NCBI GenBank assembly: GCA_034409055.1
Contig: DAOUMU010000419.1
Span: forward strand, 1 to 31,064
Source: DAOUMU01 sp034409055
Lineage (GTDB): Bacteria > Chloroflexota > Anaerolineae > 4572-78 > J111
Direction: 5' to 3'
DNA: 31,064 bases
Within the stretch, counting starts at the first letter, position 1; every line of letters begins with the position of its first letter. Below the pieces are notes generated by a model. It searched no databases and had not been told where the DNA came from. It was given only the letters and a program-made list of their open reading frames with translations. Below, piece by piece: positions 6,899-14,911 of this stretch. The translations under genes were made by a program, and so were the position numbers.

Positions 6899-6949
6899 AC
6901 CGACTCAATTCTTAAACATTGAACGTTGAAACGTTAACTGTGGAAACGT

Positions 6950-8857
6950 TTAGTTCGCTTCGCTGAACTCACCTTCAACTACGTCTTCATCATCGGGGCC
7001 AGCCTGACCCGTATCGCCGGTACCGGTGGCCTGGTCACCGGGAGTAGCACCGGCCGCTCCATACATTTCTGTGCCAATCTTTTGGATGGTTTCGCCTAAA
7101 TCAGTGGTAGCCCGCTTAATCGCCTCCACTTCGTCTTGTTCCAGGGCCTTTTTGGCCGCTTCGATTTTGCCTTCAATCTCGCTCTTGAGGTCGCTGCTAA
7201 TCTTATCGCCTTGCTCTCGCAGCGTTTTTTCGGCGGCAAAGATGAGATTATCGGCCTGGTTACGCGCCTCAATATGGCTCTTGCGCTGGGTGTCCTCCTC
7301 GCGGTGTAGTTCAGCCTCTTTGACCATCCGCTCGATTTCATTATCCGTCAGACCGCTGGAGGGTACAATTTGCATGCTTTGCTCTTTGCCGGTGGCTTTA
7401 TCTCGAGCCGTGACATGCAGAATCCCATCGGCATCAATGTCAAAGGTCACTTCAATTTGGGGAATGCCCCGTGGCGCCGGAGGGATGCCATCCAAAATAA
7501 ATTTGCCCAGGCTTTTGTTATCAGCAGCCATGGGCCGCTCACCCTGGACCACGTGAATCTCTACCTGGGTCTGGTTATCGGTCGCTGTGGAAAAAATCTG
7601 GCTCTTTTTGGTAGGGATGGTAGTATTGCGCTCGATCAAGGGAGTGGCTACATTACCCAGAGTTTCAATGCTGAGCGTCAAGGGAGTCACATCGAGCAAT
7701 AACACATCTTTAACATCACCCCCCAGGACACCGGCCTGAATAGCGGCCCCAATGGCCACCACTTCATCCGGGTTAACGCCTTTGTGAGGGTCCTTGCCAA
7801 AGAGCTTGCGGACCGCTTCCTGGACCGCAGGCATACGGGTTTGCCCACCGACCAACACCACTTCATTAATCTGATCCAAGTTGATTTTGGCATCCTTGAT
7901 GGCGGCCCGGCACGGTTCCAATGACCGGCCGATCAAATCGTCAGCCAGTTGCTCCAGTTTGGAACGACTGAGGGTCATGGTCAGATGCTTGGGACCGGAG
8001 ACGTCAGCGGTAATAAAGGGTAAGTTGATTTCGGTTTGCTGGGTGGTAGATAACTCAATTTTGGCTTTTTCGGCTGCTTCCTTTAAACGCTGCAGGGCCT
8101 GATTATCGTCACGTAAGTTAATGCCCTCACTTTTTAAGAACTCGTCGGCAATGAAGTCGATAATTCTTTGATCAAAATCGTCGCCGCCCAAAAAGGTGTT
8201 GCCATTGGTGGATTTTACTTCAAATACGCCTTCACCCACATCCAGGATAGAAATATCAAAGGTCCCACCACCCAGGTCGTACACGGCAATTTGGTGATCC
8301 TCTTGTCTGTCCAGACCATAGGCCAGGGAAGAGGCAGTCGGTTCATTGATAATACGCAGCACGTCCAGGCCGGCAATTTTACCGGCATCTTTGGTTGCCT
8401 GGCGTTGGCTGTCGTTAAAGTAGGCCGGCACCGTGACCACGGCCTGGGTGACCGGTTCGCCCAGGTAGGACTCAGCATCATTCTTCAGCTTTTGCAGAAT
8501 CATCGCGCTGATTTCAGGCGGTGAGTATTCTTTGTCGCCCATCACGATGCGTATGTCGCCGTTAGGCGCTTCTTTAACCTCGTAGGGTATAAATTTTAGG
8601 GCACGCTGTACCTCTGGGTCTTTATATTTGCGGCCCATAAAGCGTTTGACAGAGGAGATAGTGTTTTTAGGATTGGTTACGGCCTGACGCTTGGCGACCT
8701 GGCCGACCATTCGCTCATTCGTTTTGGGATTAACTGCTACAATAGAAGGCGTGGTGCGACCACCTTCCGCATTGGGGATGATGGTCGGTTCGCCGCCTTC
8801 CATCACGGCCATCGCTGAGTTGGTAGTGCCCAGGTCGATACCTATAATTTTTGCCAT
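6950..8857 (-). CDS. dnaK: Chaperone protein DnaK (Hsp70)
   Basis: DnaK is the ATP-dependent Hsp70 that folds and protects cytosolic proteins together with DnaJ and GrpE. The 635-residue product has the N-terminal phosphate-binding loop IGIDLGTTNS, the second phosphate loop VYDLGGGTFDISILD, the EVVLVGGQTRMP stretch, the linker DVLLLDVTPLTLSIET, the beta-sandwich substrate domain, and a helical lid. It ends in the usual acidic Gly-rich tail (DDEDVVEGEF). Length is normal. CAGGAG lies about ten bases before the ATG. It sits between grpE (33 bases) and dnaJ (51 bases) in the HrcA-controlled operon. Confidence 0.98.
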   Translation of the reverse strand: MAKIIGIDLGTTNSAMAVMEGGEPTIIPNAEGGRTTPSIVAVNPKTNERMVGQVAKRQAVTNPKNTISSVKRFMGRKYKDPEVQRALKFIPYEVKEAPNGDIRIVMGDKEYSPPEISAMILQKLKNDAESYLGEPVTQAVVTVPAYFNDSQRQATKDAGKIAGLDVLRIINEPTASSLAYGLDRQEDHQIAVYDLGGGTFDISILDVGEGVFEVKSTNGNTFLGGDDFDQRIIDFIADEFLKSEGINLRDDNQALQRLKEAAEKAKIELSTTQQTEINLPFITADVSGPKHLTMTLSRSKLEQLADDLIGRSLEPCRAAIKDAKINLDQINEVVLVGGQTRMPAVQEAVRKLFGKDPHKGVNPDEVVAIGAAIQAGVLGGDVKDVLLLDVTPLTLSIETLGNVATPLIERNTTIPTKKSQIFSTATDNQTQVEIHVVQGERPMAADNKSLGKFILDGIPPAPRGIPQIEVTFDIDADGILHVTARDKATGKEQSMQIVPSSGLTDNEIERMVKEAELHREEDTQRKSHIEARNQADNLIFAAEKTLREQGDKISSDLKSEIEGKIEAAKKALEQDEVEAIKRATTDLGETIQKIGTEMYGAAGATPGDQATGTGDTGQAGPDDEDVVEGEFSEAN

Positions 8858-8890
8858 CGTTCTAATACTCCTGATTTGGATCTACTGAGT

Positions 8891-9583
8891 TTATTTAGCC
8901 ACCCTGACCAGTGCCGGGCGCAGGATTCGATTGCCAATTTGATAACCCTTGCGAAATTCGGCAATAATCTGGCCCTCTGTGTGGTCGTCACTTTCTTCGA
9001 GGCTGATTGCTTCGTGTAAATTAGGATCAAACTCACCCTCAGTGCTGATGGGCATCACATTCTGGTCATCCAGAACCTTATTCAGTTTACGTTGCACCAG
9101 CCGGAAACCTTCTACCCAGCCGACAAGTTGGTCGCTAATCTCTTCTGGTACGTTTTGAAAAGCCAGGTCCATGTCATCCAGGGCACTAATGATCCCCTCT
9201 AACACCTCAGCTTTGATTCGATCACGCTGAAATTTAAGCTGTTCTTCCTGGCGTCGCTTATAATTGGCCAACTCAGCCGCAGCCCGTTGCCAACCTTCCA
9301 GATTTTTGGCTGCTTCTTGTTGAGCCAGCTCAAGTTGTTCTGTTAAGTTTACTGATTCCTCAACTTCTGCCACCTGCTGCTCAACTTCGGCCTCAGTAAT
9401 TTCTTCACCGGCTTTGTCGTCTACTGCTTTGGTTTCCTCTGCTGCCAGTGCCTCTTCGGTTACGGTTTCTACTGCGGTTGTGGCTTCAGCTTCTGGAGTC
9501 GTTTCCGCCGCGGTTGTTTCTTCGATTTCGACCACAGCCGCATCTTCGGTGGTTGTTTTGCTTTTCTTTTTCCTTTTAGCCAT
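8891..9583 (-). CDS. grpE: Nucleotide exchange factor GrpE
   Basis: GrpE releases ADP from DnaK and so resets the chaperone cycle. The 230-residue protein has a long acidic, Thr/Ala/Glu-rich N-terminal tail (about 1-75). A coiled-coil helix includes the stretch NYKRRQEEQLKFQ, and the C-terminal beta domain carries the family signature around FDPNLHEAI and IIAEFRKGYQIGNRILRPALVRV. The N-terminal tail is longer than in Escherichia coli GrpE but this is variable in the family. GAGAGGG precedes the ATG. It lies 38 bases downstream of hrcA in the same operon. Confidence 0.96.
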   Translation of the reverse strand: MAKRKKKSKTTTEDAAVVEIEETTAAETTPEAEATTAVETVTEEALAAEETKAVDDKAGEEITEAEVEQQVAEVEESVNLTEQLELAQQEAAKNLEGWQRAAAELANYKRRQEEQLKFQRDRIKAEVLEGIISALDDMDLAFQNVPEEISDQLVGWVEGFRLVQRKLNKVLDDQNVMPISTEGEFDPNLHEAISLEESDDHTEGQIIAEFRKGYQIGNRILRPALVRVAK

Positions 9584-9621
9584 AAGTTCCCTCTCAAAAA
9601 AGTAATCCCAAGCAGTTTCAA

Positions 9622-10659
9622 TTAGCTTCTATATCCATAAAGATCGCTTAAAAGATCGCTCATTAAACGTGACATATACCGGACGATCGAAACGGCCCGG
9701 CCATAGGCCATGCGCACCGGCCCCAAAATACCCATCGCGCCGGTCACTTTGTCGTTAATACCGTAGCGGGCCAGCACAACACCTACTTCTGAAAGCTCTT
9801 CCCACTTACCTTCACCGCCGATAATAATTTGTACCCCCCCGTGTTGTAAAGCTTCACCCACCAATTGGTCTACAACGCGGCGTTCTTCCAGGGCGCGGAT
9901 GACCTGTTGGATGCCGGCGCGATGCTTGAACTCCGGTTGGTGCAGAATATTGAGTAAGCCATCACGATAGATGTCGCTACTCCGGCGCGTATCGATGCGG
10001 TCCATCATTGTGGCGGTAGCCTGACCAATTTTAGCAGTCAGGCCGGTTAAGGTAACCGCAGAGGCAGTCACCTCATCTGCATCCAACCCATTCCACAAAC
10101 TGGTCAGTCGTTGGGCCAATCCACCAAGTTCTTCCTGGCTGATTGGGGTATCAAACGTAAGAATTTGTTGCTTGAGCGTTCCGCCTTGTAACACCATAAT
10201 TAATAAGACAACGTTATCTCGAATTGAGATAAGTTCAAGATGTTTCAGGTAACAGTGTGCGCTCTTAGGAGCGGTTACCAAGGCAGCATTTTGAGAGGTG
10301 TGGGCCAATACGGCTGCACTCAAGCGGAGCCAATGGTCAAGTTCCAGCCGGGCTTGATGAAACTGATGGCTGATCATGCGCTGTTCTTGAACAGGCAGAT
10401 CGACCTTTTCCATCAGCTTTTCAACAAAGTAGCGGTAGCCCAGTTCAGTTGGCACGCGTCCAGCCGAGGTATGGGGATGCATCAGATACCCCATCTCTTC
10501 CAGGCAGGCCATATCATTGCGAATGGTGGCTGAGCTAACTCCCAGGTTGTAACTTTCTGTAATTGCTTTAGAACTAACGGGCGTCGCTGATTCTACGTAT
10601 TTTTGTACAATTAGACGTAAAACGATTTGTTGTCGTTCGGATAAATGACTGTCAGCCAT
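9622..10659 (-). CDS. hrcA: Heat-inducible transcription repressor HrcA
   Basis: HrcA is the repressor that binds CIRCE operators and in known systems depends on GroEL for activity. The 345-residue protein has an N-terminal winged helix (LSERQQIVLRLIVQKYVES, then SSATIRNDMACLEEMGYL and HTSAGRVPTELGYRYFV). The GAF-like core and the C-terminal signature GILGPVRMAYGRAVSIVRYMS follow. It heads the hrcA-grpE-dnaK-dnaJ operon and has two CIRCE sites 20-72 bases upstream of its start, so it represses its own operon. The ATG has no strong ribosome-binding sequence, which may keep repressor levels low relative to the chaperones. Confidence 0.97.
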   Translation of the reverse strand: MADSHLSERQQIVLRLIVQKYVESATPVSSKAITESYNLGVSSATIRNDMACLEEMGYLMHPHTSAGRVPTELGYRYFVEKLMEKVDLPVQEQRMISHQFHQARLELDHWLRLSAAVLAHTSQNAALVTAPKSAHCYLKHLELISIRDNVVLLIMVLQGGTLKQQILTFDTPISQEELGGLAQRLTSLWNGLDADEVTASAVTLTGLTAKIGQATATMMDRIDTRRSSDIYRDGLLNILHQPEFKHRAGIQQVIRALEERRVVDQLVGEALQHGGVQIIIGGEGKWEELSEVGVVLARYGINDKVTGAMGILGPVRMAYGRAVSIVRYMSRLMSDLLSDLYGYRS

Positions 10660-10678
10660 AAATCTGTCAAGTTAAATT

Positions 10679-10705
10679 TTAGCACTCAAGGTGATGGAGT
10701 GCTAT
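10679..10705. promoter_or_regulatory. CIRCE operator 1 (HrcA binding site)
   Basis: The sequence is TTAGCACTC (10679-10687), nine bases, then GAGTGCTAT (10697-10705). It matches the CIRCE consensus TTAGCACTC-N9-GAGTGCTAA except for the last base. It lies between the operon promoter and hrcA and shares its final base with the second CIRCE. Confidence 0.95.
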
Positions 10706-10731
10706 TAGCACTCTGTGGTTTTGAGTGCTAA
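10705..10731. promoter_or_regulatory. CIRCE operator 2 (HrcA binding site)
   Basis: The sequence is TTAGCACTC (10705-10713), nine bases, then GAGTGCTAA (10723-10731), a perfect consensus CIRCE. The two operators are head-to-tail with a centre spacing of 26 bp. That puts them about two and a half helical turns apart, just downstream of the predicted transcription start. Confidence 0.97.
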
Positions 10732-10744
10732 AAATACAGGTGAA

Positions 10745-10773
10745 ATGATACCATAAAGTAGAGATGAAGTCAA
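10745..10773 (-). promoter_or_regulatory. Heat-shock operon promoter
   Basis: On the minus strand TTGACT (10768-10773) is followed after 17 bp by TATCAT (10745-10750), each 5 of 6 to the sigma-70 consensus. The start would be near 10738, immediately before the double CIRCE. This fits repression of a housekeeping promoter rather than use of an alternative heat-shock sigma factor. Confidence 0.8.
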
Positions 10774-10808
10774 ACTAAATGATTTTTCCGCCCTGATCAC
10801 CGCTGATT

Positions 10809-11849
10809 TTATGACTGCCGGCGTAACTTGTAGAGTCGATACAAGAGGGGGTTGTAAATGTAATCATAGGCCCCGATGCTTTGAACAACCTGCCCCCCAA
10901 AACCGCGCTTGAAACGGTAGACCCCCCACAGTCCATCGTGGCGATGCTGAAATTCTGTCTCCAACGTCACCGGATCGGCATCAGGAATGCCCCACAAGTC
11001 GTAATCGGTACATCCCTGGCTTTTGGCCCAGCGCATCGCTGCCCATTGAATAAGATAGGTGGCCATTAGATTGCGGTGCTCATTAGATGAAGCACCGTAG
11101 AAATAATAGGCATCCTGGCTATGGCAAAAGGCTATCAAGGCGGCCAGGGATTCAGCTTCAAACTCGGCGATGAACAAGGCGCAGCGGTTCGGAGCAAATA
11201 GAGCGTGGGCGGTTTGGTAGTAGCGGAGGCTGTGCAGGCCAAAGTTATTACGGTTGGCTGTAGTCAGGGCCAGGCGATGAAAGGTGGCTATATCAGCCGC
11301 ATGGCCCTGGCGCACAGCGACCCTCTTTTTTTCAGCCAGTCGGATGTTGTAGCGGGTTTTCTGCTTCATGGCCGTCAGGATGGTGTCTTCGCCGCCACTG
11401 ATATCGACGACCAGAGAGGTACGAGGTTGAATGGTGTCGGCCGGGGTAAAGCCAGCCTGGTTTAGAAAATCTATGGCTGCTTTAGCCTGGCTGCCGTTCA
11501 AGTAGCTGGACCGGTATACGGTGTGGGGCTTGCTATCTGGACTCCAGAGGTGAGGTTCGACCTTCAGGAAAATGGCTCGACGTTTTTTGGCTTCGGTATG
11601 GATGGTCCAGAAAAGCGCCCGGCATTGCTCGGGGTTAGTCCAATCAACTACGGGCCCCTTAGGAATGTAGGCAATCGTCAGGCCAAAGGGTAAGCGTCTG
11701 AAAAGAATTTGGGCTGCTGCCTCATCCACCTGCAAACGCAGAGCGGTCCAGCCAAAACGACTCTTCAGTTCACCCCACGCCCAACTTTGCAGTAGGTGTC
11801 CCTGGCAGGTAATGATGTAATCATCCCACTGGGCCGGTGTCAGGGCCAA
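10809..11849 (-). CDS. FemAB/FemX-family peptidoglycan interpeptide-bridge aminoacyltransferase
   Basis: Fem-type enzymes transfer amino acids from aminoacyl-tRNA to the lipid-II stem peptide at the inner face of the membrane. The 346-residue protein has two GNAT-like halves. The first includes LQSWAWGELKSRFGW (20-34) and AYIPKGPVVDW. The second includes TRYNIRLAEKK, YYFYGASSNEHRNLMATYL and the family-typical DYDLWGIPD, ending in a KRGFGGQVV segment. The start is a TTG at 11849, with GGAGG six bases upstream. A TATAAT at 11876-11881 suggests its own promoter. Fem homologues can also act on other substrates, so the exact amino acid donor and acceptor are unknown. Confidence 0.85.
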   Translation of the reverse strand: MALTPAQWDDYIITCQGHLLQSWAWGELKSRFGWTALRLQVDEAAAQILFRRLPFGLTIAYIPKGPVVDWTNPEQCRALFWTIHTEAKKRRAIFLKVEPHLWSPDSKPHTVYRSSYLNGSQAKAAIDFLNQAGFTPADTIQPRTSLVVDISGGEDTILTAMKQKTRYNIRLAEKKRVAVRQGHAADIATFHRLALTTANRNNFGLHSLRYYQTAHALFAPNRCALFIAEFEAESLAALIAFCHSQDAYYFYGASSNEHRNLMATYLIQWAAMRWAKSQGCTDYDLWGIPDADPVTLETEFQHRHDGLWGVYRFKRGFGGQVVQSIGAYDYIYNPLLYRLYKLRRQS

Positions 11850-11875
11850 AGGTTTCCTCCTATAAAATTTAAGGC

Positions 11876-11881
11876 ATTATA
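11876..11881 (-). promoter_or_regulatory. -10 box of the FemAB-like gene
   Basis: A perfect TATAAT lies on the minus strand, with a predicted start about 20 bases before the TTG start codon. The -35 region at the correct spacing (TCGCTT) is poor, so the promoter is only partly supported. Confidence 0.45.
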
Positions 11882-12060
11882 CCATTGCCCCAGCCGCCAA
11901 GCGAATGGAGGTGGTGCTGAATTCGCTCTGCGGGTGACAGAGCGTCGAATTGGATTTTTCAGTTAAGATAAAATATGTTATTATTGCCGACAAGTCCGTA
12001 TTTTTGAACATTGCCCCTTAATTTTTGATTCACATAACCTTGATTCCATAGTATTTTTTT

Positions 12061-12120
12061 TGTAGGACAAGTTGCTAACTTGTCAACGGTGCTGCAAGCA
12101 AGTTAGCAACTTGCCCTACA
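12061..12120. repeat. Short palindromic repeat, GTAGG-CAAGTT family, large copy
   Basis: The arms 12061-12082 (TGTAGGACAAGTTGCTAACT plus TG) and 12099-12120 pair over 22 bp with one mismatch around a 16-base loop. Each arm also contains its own small dyad (CAAGTT-GCT-AACTTG). It is the longest copy of the family also seen at 1264-1289 and 3406-3432, located about 35 bases upstream of the nuoA -10 box. Confidence 0.75.
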
Positions 12121-12132
12121 TAACATTGAAAT

Positions 12133-12161
12133 TTTCATTAAGCTCTGAAGCATGATATAAT
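12133..12161 (+). promoter_or_regulatory. Promoter of the nuo cluster
   Basis: A perfect TATAAT lies at 12156-12161. The element 17 bp upstream is TTTCAT (12133-12138), a weak -35. The predicted start near 12168 gives a leader of about 45 nt, with AAGGAG ahead of the nuoA ATG. Confidence 0.6.
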
Positions 12162-12211
12162 CGCCCCGTTTTGGCAGATGGGTGGATTATTTTTAAGTAA
12201 GGAGCAATTCC

Positions 12212-12568
12212 ATGCTGCAAGATTTTGAGTTTGTCGGTATACTGGCCGGGATTACTTTCACTATTCCCATTGTCACCCTCATTCTAGCCTGGGTGCTCAG
12301 GCCCAAAAAACCGAACCCGCTCAAGCAAGAGACTTACGAGTCTGGGGTGCAGACGATTGGCGATACGTGGGTCCAGTTCAAAGTTCAATATTATATCTAT
12401 GCTCTTATTTTTGTCGTATTTGATATTGAAGCGGTCTTCCTCTTTCCTTTTGCCGTTGCTCTCGACCAGTTACCCCTTTATTCATTAATCTGGGCCATTG
12501 TTTTTATCGCCCTGTTATTTGATGGCTTGTTGTATGCCTGGCGCAAAGGCGCGTTACACTGGTCGTAG
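12212..12568 (+). CDS. nuoA: NADH-quinone oxidoreductase subunit A
   Basis: NuoA (ND3) is a small membrane subunit at the junction of the membrane and peripheral arms of complex I. The 118-residue protein has three membrane helices (about 8-29, 61-83 and 88-108). Its first loop has the family signature, including ETYESGVQTIGDTWVQFKVQ and VFDIEAVFLFPFA. Length is normal. It is the first gene of the cluster. In the usual gene order nuoB would follow, but here nuoH comes next after a 144-bp gap, so the hydrophilic genes B to G are missing at this point. Confidence 0.96.
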   Translation: MLQDFEFVGILAGITFTIPIVTLILAWVLRPKKPNPLKQETYESGVQTIGDTWVQFKVQYYIYALIFVVFDIEAVFLFPFAVALDQLPLYSLIWAIVFIALLFDGLLYAWRKGALHWS

Positions 12569-12712
12569 CGAGACGAAGCAAAGATCATATGAGGATGCGC
12601 TGAGACGGCGACATGATGAAATGAAAGATACAAGGCTGTTTAGTTTCTCCTATTGCCTGACCTCTTTAGCTTATCGCATCTTCCCCTCAGCTTTTCTTAT
12701 GGAGATAGACAC

Positions 12713-13963
12713 ATGCAAGGCTTGATTGATTGGCTCGCTAGTTTGAACATTCCCTTTGTCACTGAAGGGGTGGCCAGACTGATTATGTACCTCATCTTGG
12801 CCAGCATCGTGGCCGTAGTTGCTCCAGGGATGTTGATTGTTCTAACCTGGTTGGAGCGCAAGATTATTGCCCGGATTCAAGACCGGCTTGGACCCAACCG
12901 GGCCGGTCCCTTTGGATGGTTTCAAGCTTTTGCCGACATGATCAAAATGTTTACCAAAGAGGACATCACGCCGGCCAATGCTGACCGGGTTGTTTACAAC
13001 ATAGCGCCTGGTCTGGCTGTTTTTTCATCGATTATGGCCCTGGCGGTTGTTCCCTTTGCCCCAGGGTTCGCCGGAACGAAAATGAATGTGGGTTTACTGT
13101 ACATTGTAGCCATTGGCGGGCTGGGTACCCTGGCCGTCCTGATGGCCGGCTGGTCTTCTAACAATAAGTATGCCTTATTGGGGGCCTTTCGGGTCGTGGC
13201 CATGCTCCTCACCTATGAGATCCCGATGGTGATGACCTTGGTCGTCGTAGCCCTGGCTGCCGGTTCTATGTCGATGGTGGATGTGGTGGAAGCCCAACGT
13301 AGTATGTGGTTCGTTATTTCGATGCCGGTGGCCTTCTTCATCTTCCTTTTTGCCGGTATTGCCGAAGTGGGTCGTTCCCCCTTTGATCTGATTGAAGCAG
13401 AGTCTGAGATCATTGCCGGCTTTCACACAGAGTACAGTGGTATTAAATTTGGTATGTTTATGATTGCCGAGTATGTCCACATGTTTGCCCTGTCTTTTTT
13501 CCTGGCAGTGCTGTTTTTAGGCGGGTGGCAAATCCCCTTTATTAATGTAGCGGCTATACCGGCCCCCATCGGACCGCTGCTTGGCTTGATTGCTTTAATT
13601 ATAAAGGTGTTTTTCTTTGTCTTTGTTATGATGTGGTTCCGGGGAACTCTGCCCCGTTTCCGCATTGATCACCTGCTTGATTTTGGGTGGAAGTTTCTGG
13701 TGCCGCTGTCGCTGGTGCTGTTGATTGGGGTGGCCGTGGTGGTTAGACTTTTCTCGCCCGGCAGCAGTGCCGGTGTGCCGGTCGACCCCGGCCCGTTGAG
13801 TGGTCTGGGGGTGGCCGGTGAAATTGTGGCTCTCTTGGTGATGAATCTGCTGGTAGCGGGGCTGACCATGGTCGTTGTGTCGAGTGCGGCTCGCCGCAGC
13901 CGTAGCAAAGCCCTACGGACAGTGACGGCGGTTGAACCGGCTACCCCTGGCCGATCTGGTTAG
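12713..13963 (+). CDS. nuoH: NADH-quinone oxidoreductase subunit H
   Basis: NuoH (ND1) forms much of the quinone-binding chamber and couples quinone reduction to proton pumping. The 416-residue protein shows the family motifs WLERKIIARIQDRLGPNRAG, PFDLIEAESEIIAGFHTEYS and GIKFGMFMIAEYV. The start at 12713 is chosen because GGAGA lies nine bases upstream. An in-frame start 60 bases earlier has no ribosome-binding site and adds residues unlike the family. The protein is longer than the roughly 325 residues of Escherichia coli NuoH because of a C-terminal extension with an extra predicted membrane helix (VAGEIVALLVMNLLVAGLTM) and a basic tail. nuoI, normally next, is absent. Confidence 0.95.
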   Translation: MQGLIDWLASLNIPFVTEGVARLIMYLILASIVAVVAPGMLIVLTWLERKIIARIQDRLGPNRAGPFGWFQAFADMIKMFTKEDITPANADRVVYNIAPGLAVFSSIMALAVVPFAPGFAGTKMNVGLLYIVAIGGLGTLAVLMAGWSSNNKYALLGAFRVVAMLLTYEIPMVMTLVVVALAAGSMSMVDVVEAQRSMWFVISMPVAFFIFLFAGIAEVGRSPFDLIEAESEIIAGFHTEYSGIKFGMFMIAEYVHMFALSFFLAVLFLGGWQIPFINVAAIPAPIGPLLGLIALIIKVFFFVFVMMWFRGTLPRFRIDHLLDFGWKFLVPLSLVLLIGVAVVVRLFSPGSSAGVPVDPGPLSGLGVAGEIVALLVMNLLVAGLTMVVVSSAARRSRSKALRTVTAVEPATPGRSG

Positions 13964-13989
13964 TAATTTTCTAGAGGAAAGGTTTCATT

Positions 13990-14535
13990 ATGCCTTTTGA
14001 TCCATCTCAGTTTGATCCGTCTCAAGTACCTCTGGTGCAGATTGTCTTTTGGGTGATGACCGTCTGCACGATTGGCGGTGGCGTCGGGGTGGTCAGCAGC
14101 CGGCGCCTGTTCCACAGCGCCCTTTTTCTGATTTTATCCTTCTTCGGTGTGACCGGTTATTACGTGTTACTCAGCGCCGGATTTTTGGCTGTGGTGCAGT
14201 TAATGGTGTATGCCGGGGCAATTGCCATCCTTATTCTGTTTGCCATTATGTTTTCCCACCAGCCTATGGCCCAACAGAGCCAGGCCAATCGTCAATGGTG
14301 GCTTGGTTTGCCGATTGCCATTGTGTTCTTCATCACGCTCATCAGTGTCGTCGGTTCAGTCAACTGGCCAATTAGCGAGGCCGAACCGGCCGGGGACACG
14401 GTACAGCAATTGGGCGTGGCTTTTCTGGGTAGTTATTTGATACCTTTTGAAGTGGTCAGTGTCCTGCTGTCTGTCGCCCTGGTTGGGGCGATTATTTTAG
14501 CTCGAGAAAAAACTGAAGCGGAGGAGATGAAATAG
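13990..14535 (+). CDS. nuoJ: NADH-quinone oxidoreductase subunit J
   Basis: NuoJ (ND6) is a membrane subunit whose third helix undergoes the pi-bulge change linked to coupling. The 181-residue protein has five hydrophobic segments and the family-typical AVVQLMVYAGAIAILILFAI. The N-terminus carries a small duplication, FDPSQFDPSQ, before the first helix. GAGGAAAGG lies ahead of the ATG. It starts 26 bases after nuoH and ends two bases before nuoK, so translation is likely coupled. Confidence 0.93.
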   Translation: MPFDPSQFDPSQVPLVQIVFWVMTVCTIGGGVGVVSSRRLFHSALFLILSFFGVTGYYVLLSAGFLAVVQLMVYAGAIAILILFAIMFSHQPMAQQSQANRQWWLGLPIAIVFFITLISVVGSVNWPISEAEPAGDTVQQLGVAFLGSYLIPFEVVSVLLSVALVGAIILAREKTEAEEMK

Positions 14536-14537
14536 AA

Positions 14538-14849
14538 ATGACGATACCTTTATCCTGGTGGTTGATAGTCTCCGCCGCCCTGTTTAGCATTGGGGTTTAT
14601 GGGGCGCTTTCCCATAAAAACGCCATTGGCATTCTGATGGGCGTGGAACTTATCCTCAACGCAGTCAATATTAACCTGGTGGCCTTCTGGCGCTATATTA
14701 CCCCCAATGACGTGGCCGGGCAGATTTTTGCCATTATCGTCATCACTGTGGCGGCGGCCGAAGCAGCGGTTGGCCTGGCCATTGTGATTGCCGTTTATCG
14801 CCGCCGTCGTTCAGCGATTGTGGAAGAGTTAGACATTCTTAAACAATGA
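14538..14849 (+). CDS. nuoK: NADH-quinone oxidoreductase subunit K
   Basis: NuoK (ND4L) is a small proton-channel subunit related to MrpC. The 103-residue protein has three membrane helices and the conserved GVELILNAVNINLVAF stretch with Glu37. Glu75 in AAAEAAVGLAI is the second conserved membrane glutamate of the proton path. Length is normal. It is separated from nuoJ by two bases and from nuoL by a 62-bp gap that holds a small tandem repeat. Confidence 0.96.
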   Translation: MTIPLSWWLIVSAALFSIGVYGALSHKNAIGILMGVELILNAVNINLVAFWRYITPNDVAGQIFAIIVITVAAAEAAVGLAIVIAVYRRRRSAIVEELDILKQ

Positions 14850-14863
14850 GGTATTAGCCTTTT

Positions 14864-14905
14864 TTGTTCATTGCTAATTGTTCATTGTTAATTGTTCATT
14901 GGTGA
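14864..14905. repeat. Three tandem 14-bp units between nuoK and nuoL
   Basis: TTGTTCATTGCTAA, TTGTTCATTGTTAA and TTGTTCATTGGTGA follow one another exactly. The last unit runs into the GGTGA that serves as the weak ribosome-binding sequence of nuoL. The repeat probably arose by slippage, and its copy number could alter the nuoK-nuoL spacing. Confidence 0.85.
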
Positions 14906-14911
14906 TAGCTT

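Larger units (their letters stand above)
11850..12211. other. Divergent intergenic region between femAB-like gene and nuoA
   Basis: This 362-bp gap has no plausible gene. It holds a minus-strand -10 TATAAT for the FemAB gene (11876-11881, poor -35). It also holds a bulged hairpin (11920-11930 with 11938-11951) followed by GGATTTTT on the plus strand, which looks like a weak terminator or remnant. A palindromic repeat lies at 12061-12120 and the nuoA promoter at 12156-12161. The AT-rich stretch 11952-12060 shows nothing recognisable. Confidence 0.6.

Noticed and set aside
12498..12725. ORF across the nuoA-nuoH gap, considered as a possible remnant of nuoB or nuoC
   Set aside because: Its translation has no iron-sulfur ligands or family motifs, and it overlaps nuoA and the start of nuoH in another frame.
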